The position numbers and the translations under genes were made by a program. Positions 31,433-42,664 of a DNA stretch of 47,500 nucleotides are shown piece by piece. This DNA comes from Chromera velia (taxonomy: Eukaryota > Sar > Chromeraceae). The stretch's first letter is position 1. Every line of letters begins with the position of its first letter. The DNA is taken from the NCBI GenBank assembly GCA_018398765.1, contig JAHBMJ010000355.1:52623-100122 (forward strand), given 5' to 3'. A model generated the notes under the pieces. The model was not told where the DNA came from and ran no database searches. It saw nothing but the letters and a program-made list of their open reading frames with translations.

Positions 31433-34305
31433 ATGGTTTTTGCCAGCCAGATTCCATGCTACTACTAGGCTAGTACTATAGCTACTACCTTCCAAGTGTA
31501 TCAAATCATGTAGAACAATTAAACTAAATATAGTACTAATTCTATAAAACTATATAAAACAAAATGGCAATAGTGTTTTACGACCTAGTTTACGATACTG
31601 GTAAATTACTTGTCACTTATTACTTATCACTTACTTATCACGTATTACTTTATGAGTCGAATTATGACTTATACAATACTGACAAATTTTGAAAATATAT
31701 TGAATTAATTAAAGATGTTTATTTCATCATCATCATCATCATCATTCTTCACCATCGCTATCGGCCCATAAATGAGCCTAGAAATGAGCGTTTAATGTTC
31801 GGCTGGTTTGATACGTAGCTAGACATACTGCTAGGGCAGTCCTTTCCCATGAAGGAAGATAACACAGGCAAGAACGGCTTTCCCGTGCTAGGCGACCACT
31901 ACAAAAAAAAAAAAAAAGTTAAAATCTCATTTTTAGTTTTCTTTTTTTTTTTTTGAAAGCTCTACATGTGCATGATTATGTTGCACGCTGTGGCCAGCGC
32001 CCCGTGGGTACTCGATCGAGTCCCCGCCGCAAGACCCCCATACGCCGCGCGCCGCGCATGCCTACAAACCGGCCGGTTGCATGTATGCGTCCTCAGCCAG
32101 CAACTTCGCTCAAATTCAGTCGAACGCCTGCAGCGGTTTATCTGACCTTACAGCCCTTTTACCTCAAACACCAGTTTCGATCTAGCAGCCTACTGTAAGC
32201 TGTTTAGCGCACCAAGCCATCTGCCTTGCTATACACCTTTACTTGAGGCTGCCTCCACGTTTAAAAGGGTAGAAAGGCGTTTCACTAGCGGGTCTTTTCA
32301 CCAGCGTGTCTTTTCACACATTCTTCTTACCAGCGTATCTTTTCTTCCCCGGTCCTTCATGTTTTTAGGAGCGGGAGGCGCAGGAGGAGGGGCTGGGGGC
32401 GGTCAGGGGCACGATGGCATCTTGGATGCAAATCTGGGTGGGGGGCTAGGCGGGGGGCAGGTAGGGGAACGACTTAGGGAAGGGAAGAAGGGCGGTGTCT
32501 GTTGTATTTCACTGGGTGCTAAACTAGGCGTGCTGTCTCTCTTATCTCTCTCTTTCTTCTGTATGTTTGTTGTTGCCCGTTTCTTGACTTAATCTAGGCT
32601 AGAACCTCGGACTTGATACATCATTAACTCTTAGACTGACTTAGTAAGTTAGTAAGTGAAATCATGTCAGTGTTGACCTAGGTGTTGACTTCGTTTTTTT
32701 TTGTCAGCGTGAACACGTTTAGAAACAAAAAAAAAAACCTAAATGGGGTAAATGCTCTTATTTTTTTAAATTTTTTTTTATTTTTTTTTTTGTATATTAG
32801 TCGCCTAGTTCCCGTAACGGCCACTCACTGAATTCCTGTGGTAAGGCAGAGTGGTCTTACATCCTCACACAGAATGCGTGGCCTTGTCCTCTTTCTGCCG
32901 AAATCTAGCTCAATCAGAAGAAAAAAGAGCCAGAGAACCTTCATTCTGATAGGCTAGGTTAGGTTATGCCCTTTCACCTTCATATCTCGCCCCAAAGCTC
33001 CTTTTCGCCTGCCTGTTTTGAGGTAGACGGTGGTAGAATGACAGAGCTAGATGGCTGAAGAGACGGGCAAAAACGGTAGTCTGGCTTGGCTTTGTCCCCA
33101 TTCCGTGAACCACTTCCCAAAAAGGGAGAAAACCTCATCCGTCTGACCCCGTTGCCAGTGTTTCGCACTCAGCACGCGTGCGCGCCAACTGCTTGTGCTG
33201 TCTAACTGCAGGTCGGTAAAAAAAGATGTTTATTTACTTTTACTTATTTTATTTTTGTATTGATCATGTGGACTGAAACTATACTTTGACACAATTCCAG
33301 TACCAAAACAATACCGTATATATATAAGTACCAGTGCTAGTGCTATAGTGTTACTCTAGATGATTTAGCATTACCGCGCAGTGAAAAGAGCTTATAAATG
33401 CACGTGAAAGGGTAAAAAAGAACCAAAGAAGTACGATAAAAGCGAGTGAGTTACTTTTCTGGGAGATTCGGCTAAGAAAAGAGCTCTGAGGCAGGCCAGA
33501 AGTCGCAACCTTTGAATTACTTTTTTCTCTTTCACGGCGAATCTGGACTTAATTCATTAAATTTACGTTTTCGTCTTGAAAGGCCTTTCACCACACAAGA
33601 CGAGACGAGCAGGCGGGGCGAGAGATCGACAAGATTGATTCGTATGATCGATGCCTGCCCCGGCATGCCCCCATAGCAATTTAGTGTGCGGAAGGGCCCT
33701 TCTTGATTCACCCTGGGGACACCAGTGGCAGGAAGCGAGTCAGCAGGGAGGGAGCAAGGAGGGAGAGGACTTTTGTCCCAAGGCTATCGATCAAGGTGAA
33801 AAGAGGGAGGGAGGCAGGCAGGCAGGCAGGCAGGCAGGCTTCACTTACTGACTGGCGGCCTGGCTGAAATGATTGGATCGATTTGTCTGACAGGAGTTCG
33901 TGAGTCAATGAGTCTGACACGCCTTTCCCCTGCCAGCACTTTCTTTTTTTCCACTCTGCAGTTGGATCTTCTTCCACTCAGATTCCGTGTTCCTTCTTCT
34001 CTTTTCTTCCCTTCTTTTCTTTTCTTTTCTTTTCAGCATTCGTTTCTCCCGATCCTTCCCTTCTGAATACAGTGGATCCTTTTCTTTAATTCACCTCTTT
34101 TTTGTTGGATTTCCTTTTTCGTATTGCATTCCCTTCTCTATGAGAAGATCTAGGAGACAGGAAAAAGAGGGAAGGTGCAAATAAAACGAAGCCCTCTCCC
34201 TTTTCGTCTGGTCTTTTCTCACTTTGCTTGCTTTTCCCTTTTGTTCTTTCTTCTCGGTGCCTCGCAAAAACCCATCCCTCTCTTTCTCCTGACAGCTACT
34301 GGCGG
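31433..34305. other. AT-rich intergenic region with one transposon
   Basis: Apart from the TIR element at 31,888-32,808 I see only AT-rich DNA (31,440-31,880 and 33,200-33,450), a (CAGG)n run near 33,812-33,838 and CT-rich sequence at 33,940-34,110. Open frames here lack coding character. Convergent 3' ends of the hydrolase and TSP1-vWA genes flank it. Confidence 0.65.
31888..32808. mobile_element. hAT-like non-autonomous DNA transposon, 921 bp
   Basis: The left end begins CTAGGCGACCACTAC followed by poly-A; the right end finishes with poly-T, GTATATTAGTCGCCTAG. The outer words CTAGGCGAC and GTCGCCTAG are inverted. Flanks are TTCCCGTG on the left (31,880-31,887) and TTCCCGTA on the right (32,809-32,816), an 8-bp target-site duplication with one mismatch, which is typical of hAT elements. 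The interior is GC-richer than the ends and encodes no transposase, so it may be captured sequence. Two shorter relatives occur at 46.3 and 46.7 kb. Confidence 0.75.
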
Positions 34306-34498
34306 TCACTCCTTTTTGCCTCCTGTCACGAGCTTCTTTCCACCAGCAGCCTGCAGTGTGAGCTCGAATCGGACCTGTAGGCAGACACAGACACAGACGC
34401 AGACACGCTCTCGCACTCATCTCAACTCATATGTGCGGACACGTGCACATTCATGCGCGCGCGCACGCAGCACGCACGGACGCACGGACGCGCGCGCG

Positions 34499-34531
<33 letters not shown>

Positions 34532-35365
34532 CGAGAGCGAGAGAGAGAGAAACAGACAGACAGACAGACAGACACACACACACACACACACACACACGTT
34601 CCGAGAATTCAGCATATGTGCACCGAGAAAAGCTTTACGCAGCCTTAACGAAACGAAAAAAAGAGAAGGAAAGCGTAACCCCCCCAAGCACCCACCCACC
34701 CACCCTCGGACCGACCTGCGGACACATGTTTCTCACCACCTTCCCCGCCGCCTTCCTGAGGCTATCAGCCGAGTGCCAGATGGAGAAGTCCCCCGTGTAC
34801 CTCCTCCCACTGCTCAGCTCGTCCAATCGCTTCAGAGCAGAAGGAGACATCCCTCCACTGTTCTGCAGCACTGCCACCATCACACGGGCGTCCGCCTCCT
34901 CCTTCAGCCTCTTGGCTGACTGAGGGGCAAGGAAGGCCTCCGTGAAACCGTTCTCGAATGTCCCAGAGGGCAACGAGTCGGTCACCAAAAGGACGACCTT
35001 GTGTCTCTCCTCGTCCTCCGACTCTTCGGACTCCCCCTGTTGACCTGTCAGCATGTCACGGGCACTGTCGAGGGCGTGCGCGGTGGCTGCCCCCAGCCCG
35101 TCGGACACCCAGAGGCTCCCCGTAGCGTCCGTGAGGTTTGAGATCACTGCATGACGGTCGTTGGTCAGAGAGACCATCACGTTGGCCGACTGGGAGAAGG
35201 TGATCAGAGACACCTGCACACAGAGAGGGAGACAGACAACAGCACATGCAGTACTCATCTTTGTATTCGGATACAAGCTTCAAGGCCGAAAGAACAGACA
35301 GCCCAACAGCGACCGAAGAAAAAAAACGAAAATGCCCTACCCACAAAAGAAGAAAAGAGAGACAC

Positions 35366-35397
<32 letters not shown>

Positions 35398-38300
35398 CAG
35401 ACGGACAGACAGACCCTGACGACTCGAAAATCCAAACGGGAGACGATGGCCCGCGCTGCCGCAGCCACCTGGGAGAAACCCTCCCTTCCGAGGGACCCGG
35501 AGGAATCCAAAAGAAGGACGAGGTCGAGGGGGGTCTCGCAGATCGGGCGCCCAGCAGGGCACTGCTGCTGGTTGCACTGACGCCACTCGAGTCTGCATAG
35601 AGAGATGCACTCCTTGCACCAACAATACACAACGCATGTATTGCCTGCATGAATTCATTCATTCATTCACTTCTAGGGGTGGAAGAAGAAAGAGGAAGAA
35701 AGAAAAGGCAGAAAGAAAAAGAAGGCGCGCAAATTCGCATGTACAGACAAACACCATCGTCGCACAGTCGACATTCATCAAATCCTTCAGTGCAGACCAA
35801 GAAACAGCTGCAGAAAGAAGAAGCTCAGATCCACAAGGGAGAGAAGAAGAAGAAGAAGAAAAAGAAAAAAGAGGGCAGAAGAGAACGAACCCCCCAAAGA
35901 GAAGTAACTTGTGTCTGAAAGCTCTGCCCCAGCTGACTGCAGTACCCACATGAACCCACCCACCCACGTATCTACCCACCCACCTGGGGTTTTGGATTTC
36001 GTTTCCGCCCTCCTTCGGGCAATGGCCTCCCGCTGTGGCCGGGCTGGCAACGTTCCGCATTCTTTTCTGCCACCCCCCCCCACAGGTGAGCCCGCAAGTG
36101 TCCCACTGGGTCCACTCCGTCAGCACGCAGTCCCTCGTGCACTTTGCCAGGCGCCTCTCTGCGTGGATGCATGCACAAAGAAAGAGAGCGCCCTTCAACC
36201 AACAATTCAAACATCTATGTACAAAGGAGAGGATCCGCCGCATCGCTTTGGAAGGAAGTGGAGACTCCCTCCAGAAGTCAAATCAGAGAGGGGGATCCGA
36301 GAGGGACAGAGAGGTAGAAAGAGAGAGAGAGAAATGCCGACAGGTGGAAAGGAAGACATTTGAACAAACAAACAGAGTCCCCACGGACCCACCCAAGTCC
36401 AGATTCTCTGATTTCTCTGCAGCATCCATCTTCAATTTCTCCTCCCCCAGCCTGCCCGGACAAGGGGCGGATTCTTTCAGTTGGGGGCACTCTTCCCCCC
36501 CCCTTTTGGGCATCTGGGTCACTCTGCGCGTTCGTGTCCTCATGCCTGCATGAAATTAAGAGGGAGTGTGCACAAACAAATGCACAGATAAGAGACTGCG
36601 GAGACGAAAGAGAATCACACCATTTGTGTGTATCAGCTCTGCTCCTGTTTGCACCACCGCAAATATGCACAGAGACTTTCACGCGAACTGATAAAGCGTG
36701 AAGACCACTGCGGAAACGCACACTGTGCGCATACTACAAACTGCAATATACTTCCCTTCAAGCCGACCACCTCCACCAAGCAATTCGCAGAGGAAAAAAT
36801 CGAATCTCAAATCGAACGGAAGCGAGCATTTCTTTTGTCCTCTCCTGAAACACCCTTTCTTTTCTTCTCGTTCATGCTCTCTCTCATGCCTTCGAACTGC
36901 ATTTTTGTGGTGAAGCTAGTATCTGTTGTTTCCCGTGCTCTCACAACCCCCTCCCGCCTCCCCGTTTCCAAAAAGACCGAAAAGAAAGAAAAAAATGAGC
37001 GCTCCACAGGAAGGACTGCAGTTCCGTATGTGCAGAATGAATGAATGAGGGAAGCCAACTGACTGACCAGCATCGCACTCCGAGTCACACACGGACCACT
37101 CTGCCCACTGAGACACACGGCATTCTTGAGGACACGACTTCCTCTTCCGGTTGCACTCCAGTGCCGCACTCAGGACAGGACACGAGACCGCAGCGATCCC
37201 GGAAGGCTCTCCAAGGATGCGGCGGGTCGCAATGATCTTCCCCTTCTCTGGCCCGCAGGTCTGCTTACATGCAGAGAGAGAAGAATTTAGATAAACACAT
37301 ACACAATGAAACTGAATGCGTGCACAATTCTCTTTCCCGCCGGTCTACATGCAGAGAAAAAAAGAAAAGAGGAGAGAAAAAAGAAGAGAGATTAAATCAG
37401 GGAAACAAAAAAGACGAACAGCGAACTGAAATGAGAAGTCTATGAGAAATACAAAGGCTCATGCATCGAAGGACTAAACAGATGAAAAAGATCAAAGCTT
37501 GGTGGGAGTTTCACGTCTTGTTTCGTGTTTTTATTCTCTCTTCTCCTCTCTCTGCCCTTCCCATTCCTCTCTGCTTCCACGCCTTTCGTTCCCACCCCCT
37601 CTTCCTTTTCCATTACTCCTTGCTCCCTTTTTCTGTTTTTTTCCTGCTGTCGCCTTTTCTCTTCCAAATTTATTCGTCCCCCTCCTACCTGCCTGCCTGC
37701 CTGCCTGAGCGCACGTCCGTCAGGTGTTTTGTTTGCTTGCCGGGCTGAATGTATGTATGTATGTATGTATGTCTATGTGTGTATGTCTATGTGTGTGGCT
37801 GACTGTCTGACTGACCTTTGAGCAGGGTGTGAATTCCCACTTCGAGACAGAACAGTCCATGGTGTTCGAGAAGAGACGCTCCGGGTGATCCCCCTCCCCC
37901 CCTCCCCCCTCTTCTTTCGGGTGAACTTCTGCGGCTTTCAGGAGCAGTCTGTTTCGCAAACGCTGGAGGGCAATCATCTCACGCAACCGCTTCTTCATCC
38001 CCCCCTCACACTTTTCACGCAAACCGTCTAGCTTTTTTTGCCTCAAACTCACCCTAGACGCCACCCACCGTGCCCTCCAGGACTGCAGCTTTCGCTCTAG
38101 CTCGGCAGACTTGGCCTCTTTCCGTGCGTGTGCCAACGTTTCTTTCCACAGTTTCTCTTGTTCCCCTCTCCTTTCTGCGTCTGCATCGCATCTGTTTTCC
38201 ATTCTGTGTCTCTCCAGACGGTGGAGAAGGATGTCCCTCTTGACCTCCGACGCCAAAGAAATCAACGCCTCGTAGATCTGAGGACAAGAAGCCACTCGGC

Positions 38301-40784
38301 CAGACTTTGAGGTCTTGCAGGATCGAGGAGAGAACTTCACCCCCCCACCCGAATCTACCCCTCCAATCTCTGATCCCCCCCCGACAGCAGAAATCGAAGC
38401 TGCGTCCTCATCCCCCAGCCTGGAGGAGTCAGACACCACTTTCGGCTTGCGGAGGCCCACAATTCCCCCCTCGCTCTCTTCTTCCTCCTCCTCCTCTTCA
38501 GATTCCCCCCCCCCGTCTCCGTCTCCGGGGCCGTCCAATACAGAGAAGGCGACTGATCCCGGGGATTCCAGACGACCGCACTCGAGGAACGTGATGGTGG
38601 GCGTGGAGGAGACAGAAGAGGGGCCTGGGAAGTGTGCGTGCGTCACCAGACTCGAGGTGACGTTCAAGGAAGGGTGATTGTTCGTTTCGCTGCTGCTGGT
38701 TTGGTCAGGGGAATGGGGGGGATGGGAGAGGACGAGAGGACCTTTGAGGCGTCGGCTGACTGACTTCTCTGCCTCATGTAACGAGGCAATCACCCCCTCC
38801 AATTCCGAACTTCGGGTGTGGGCCCTAGCCTGGAGTACGCCCTGTTTTGCGAAGTCGGGAGGGAGCACGAGGGGGTGTGCCTCTGCCTCCTCCTCCATCT
38901 CCTCGGGGTCTGCCGTGAGGGACAAAATGGACCTAGAGTTCAACAGCTTTCTCACGTGGTTGCCCCTCCCCGGGTGTCTGTTGAGGAAACAAGTAGAGGA
39001 CTTGAGGGCTTTCACCACAACCTCAAAGTCCTTCTGCATGATCCCCTCCACTTTGTCTAATTCGTCCAGAGAGGCCTCACACCTTTCTTTCTGAATGACC
39101 GACTCTGCCTTCATCTTCTCAAGCAAGTTGCTGCTGGCGGTGGCACGGGAGTTCCATTGAACGAAGTCGGAGATCAGGGTCTCCAGGTGTGCCTGGATTT
39201 GGTTTTGTTCTTTTTTGGACTTGTCAAACCTCCGTCGGGTGCCCTGGAGGTCTTCGTGGCACTGGAACGTCAGGGAGTCTGCACGGCAGGGAAGGGAAGG
39301 GAAAGAAAGGGAGGAGAGGAGAAAAAGAAAGCAAAGAAAGAGGGAAGGAAGGAAAACGCACCGATTGAAATGCATACACGCTCACGCAAGCGCGCGCGCA
39401 CACACACACAGGTGCTAGGAAAAAGAGAAAGAGAAAGTGAGACAGACGTCAACAAGAGGTGTGCAAGGGAACGGAACTCTCCAAACCCATCTATGTGAGA
39501 TGTACTCGGAAGGAAGGAAGGATGGAGGAGTTCTTATTAATACAACTTTTTCGTAGACATGTTCTGAAATCTGTGTGATTTGTCTGTCAGTTTTTTCGCT
39601 CCCCGAATTCCTCTCTGCTTGTATCACAAACATTTTTTCTTGCCAGTCTGATCTGAAACGGTTTTGCGTCGTTTCTCTTTTTTGTTGGATTTTCTTTCAT
39701 CCAATCCACCCCTGCCCCCCCCCCAAAACGAAGAAAACCGACAGGCAGGCAGACCTGCACTTGCGATCATTCCGATCTGGTGTCTTTTCAGGACTGAGAG
39801 CACTTCCACAGGAGTGCTTGGGTGGGCGTGGTCAGAAGAAGCGTACGTGTAGAGGTCTCTGATGTCCTTTGGGACTTCTTTCAACACCTGGGCTTCAGAA
39901 AGCGCGACCATCTCCTGCCTGAGACTGTCGAAGCTGTCCTCATCCACGAAGACTCCTGAAAGGAAAGAATGTTGTCAGAATGAACTTAGGCAGTGAGTGA
40001 GTGTTTCTGCTTGGTGTTTTTCTGCATGTCGTTTGTCTGTTTTTGTCTGCATGTTCATTTCTTCACGACTCGAGCTCTAAGTTTTGGTCAACGCTGACAT
40101 ACAAAGAAAGAAGCGTCTCTCGTTAAGACAGAGTGCTCACTCATCGACTCTTCTCTTCTTTCATCAACAGGAAGGCAGACAGGCGGCAGAGGAGGAAAGA
40201 GACAAACAAGCGTTGGGGGGGGGGGAGGGCGGCGGAGGGAAGGAGTGAGAAAAAGAAAGAGAGACAGACAGGTGCAGGCGAGGGTCTCCGTGTCAGGGGC
40301 ACCGGGTGGGAGTGTGACATTCTTTCTTTTCTTTTTTTGTTCCTTCCACCTTTCCACCGAGAGCATGGGACACCGCCCGTCACTTTGTGCCGGTCCTCCC
40401 CCCGATTGATCTATTTCGTTTTCCTGACACACTCAATCAATCATTTGTGAACAGTGAAAGGAAAGAGGGGGGGGGGGACACCCACATCAACCCTGCGCAA
40501 TGAATATAAGCGCCAGCCAGTACAAGAAAGAATGTGCATACGTATCTCCAGACAACACTCTTGACGTCAAGGCACTCACCTGCAATGTTGGAGAGCATCT
40601 GTATCCCTCTGGCGCTGTTCTCCGCCTGTCCTTCCCTCTCCTCGTGGTTCAGTTCGTTGGCCTCCGTCCTCTCGACGAGGGTGCAGCACAGAGAGAACAA
40701 AAAGAAGAGGAGAGGCAACACACAGTGTCCCCCTCCCCTCCCCACGGAGAGGGGAGAGATGGACCTCTTCGAGAAGACCATCAT
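34306..40784 (-). CDS. Secreted coiled-coil, triple TSP1 and vWA protein, 1,044 aa
   Basis: Nine exons, minus strand: 40580-40784, 39755-39955, 37816-39278, 37068-37260, 36393-36545, 35984-36158, 35415-35592, 34716-35213, 34306-34374; total 3,135 bases, all in phase, TGA stop. Residues about 20-42 (VLPLLFFLFSLCC core) form a signal peptide or anchor. Exon 3 encodes a 487-residue helical, charged region with coiled-coil character and an acidic Ser/Glu tract. TSP1-1 starts at DCSVSKWEFTPCSK, TSP1-2 at CRVSQWAEWSVCDSEC and TSP1-3 at DCVLTEWTQWDTCGLTCGGG. The vWA domain has the MIDAS start LVLLLDSSGSLG and VLLVTDSLP. WxxW (C-mannosylation) and CGLTCGGG (CxxTCG O-fucosylation) motifs are present. 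No transmembrane segment or GPI-type tail follows. Domain order is opposite to TRAP/MIC2 (vWA first). It should act in the secretory route or outside the cell, in adhesion. Confidence 0.9.
34506..34598. repeat. (GA)n, (CAGA)n and (CA)n compound repeat in an intron
   Basis: A compound microsatellite lies in the last intron of the TSP1-vWA gene. Frames through it give Arg/Glu or Thr/His repeats and are not coding. Confidence 0.9.
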
Positions 40785-41601
40785 GATTCCTTCCTTCCTT
40801 CCTTCTTAATTGGCCGTCTCCGTCTCTCCCTCCTCTTTAAATCGGCTTCCAGGAAGAAAGCTCGACCGAGAAGCGAAGGGAAGCGTCACCTTCTCAGTAT
40901 ACGTTGACTCATCTCAGAATTCCCCCTCCTCCTCTCGTGTCTTCCTTCCCCGCTTCCTCCAAGAAATCAAAGAAGATATTTAGACCTGCAGAGCTTTTGA
41001 TCCGGCCTAGCTGTCACCAGCTGTTTCCGATGCAGGCCGAGGAGGGAAAGCGAAACCGGACTACAGCTCCAGATCCATTCTCAAATTCATTTAATGAGCC
41101 CCTGGCTTATCCTTCTCCACCCACACTGACACTGCCAAGCTCCCGCGCATCCTTTGCATGGCGTAAGTTCGGAACATCGAGAAGGACTCGCGGTGTGGCT
41201 CATCATGGCTCAAAACTGCATGGATCTGCATGCATCTTCGGAGGACTCGATCGATCGATGCATGCTGCATCATGCATGCTGCCAGTATGCCAAAATTTTT
41301 TGGGATTTTGTCCGCGGCGCGCGCTCGCACGTTTTGCCGTCTACGCGTACGCAGTATCTGACAGTCAGACTGAACGTCTGTCTGTGCTGTGTATGGAAGC
41401 GCGAGACCACGCGAGCCATCGCGAGCCCGCGTGTTGGACCAAAGGTGGGGGTTGAGTGAAACCGCCACACCGCCACAACTCAGCCTCAAGAATTAAACGA
41501 AGATCAAGAACAGGACACAGCACGTCCAAGAGCCATCAGAGGAGAAGAACGGAATAAACCAAGGAAGTGGTGGGCAGGAGAGAGGAAGTGAAGAGAGGAC
41601 C
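40785..41601. promoter_or_regulatory. Divergent intergenic region with clustered GCATGC words
   Basis: About 0.8 kb separates the start of the minus-strand TSP1-vWA gene from the plus-strand glycosyltransferase gene. Between 41,227 and 41,280 the sequence carries CTGCATGCAT, GATGCATGC and ATGCATGC with a GATCGATCGAT run, a density not seen in the rest of the interval. It is a candidate bidirectional control region; ApiAP2-type binding is inferred from the motif only. Confidence 0.45.
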
Positions 41602-42527
41602 TTGGGAGGCGACCAGAGAGAGTGGGGGAAGGGAGGGGAGAAGAAAGGAAAACAAAACTTGATGGGAAGACGGGTCCGCTGCTGCCCCCTCCATTCTCCC
41701 TTTCTGTTGTTGCCCCGTCTCTCACTTCCTCGTTTCTTCCCGTATCTGTTTGTTGGTCTGTTGGTCACCTGGTTGATCCTGCAGCTTCTGTTTCTGTTCT
41801 TCTTTCTGAAGATGCCGAGCTGTCCTCCGAGAGGTCCCCGAGGGGGGGAGACGGCTCTTGACCTTGGTTGGATGGAGGGGAGGGACTCCCGATCACTGAC
41901 AGGAAGGGACAAAGGAAGAGGGGGAACAGGAACAGAAACCTCAGATCCTTTCGATCCAGAAAGAGGAGGGGGACTTGTGCCGAACTACTCGGACGGCTTG
42001 GCTGGGACACCCCACACTGTCACGCAGGTTTTGTTGGGGATTTTCTGCAGGAACAAGGACAGGTACGACCGGGTTGTTCAGCGTTTGGCACTCGAGGGAG
42101 GGGTCGAAGAGGCCCTGAGAATTCATAGAGTTAACATCACAGTCAGATTTGTCATAGGGGAAAACTCGACTGAGCTTTGGGATGAGCATCAAAAGTACGG
42201 TGACATTTTGGTTTTGAACATCCAAGAGAATATGGACGAGGGCAAAACTTTCGACTGGTTCCACGCAGCAACACGACAAAACGACCTGAGCCCCCCGCCT
42301 GATCTGATCGCCAAAATGGATACCGACGTCCTTCTTTTCGTTCCTGAATTTGCCAAAGACGTTGCCAGTCTCCCCAAGCACGACTTGGTCTACTGGGGTC
42401 GGAAGAACGATTGGGAGACCTGCTGGGGGTGGAAGTGGCCCTGGTGCCCTCCGAAGACGTGCACGGACTTTGCGGGTGCGTCGGTCGGTCGGTCGGCTGG
42501 TCGAGCTGGTGCGTATATGTGTAGATG

Positions 42528-42570
<43 letters not shown>

Positions 42571-42595
42571 GAGGGGCGGGGGGGAAGCTCCCCCT

Positions 42596-42664
<69 letters not shown>

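Noticed and set aside
36393-36545. GC donor after APCP in the second TSP1 exon
   Set aside because: A GTGGGT donor further on gives the same phase; the GC-AG option is possible but less likely.
38307-39094. Plus-strand frames within the large TSP1-vWA exon
   Set aside because: Antisense of the 487-codon coiled-coil exon, which has consistent phase with eight other exons.
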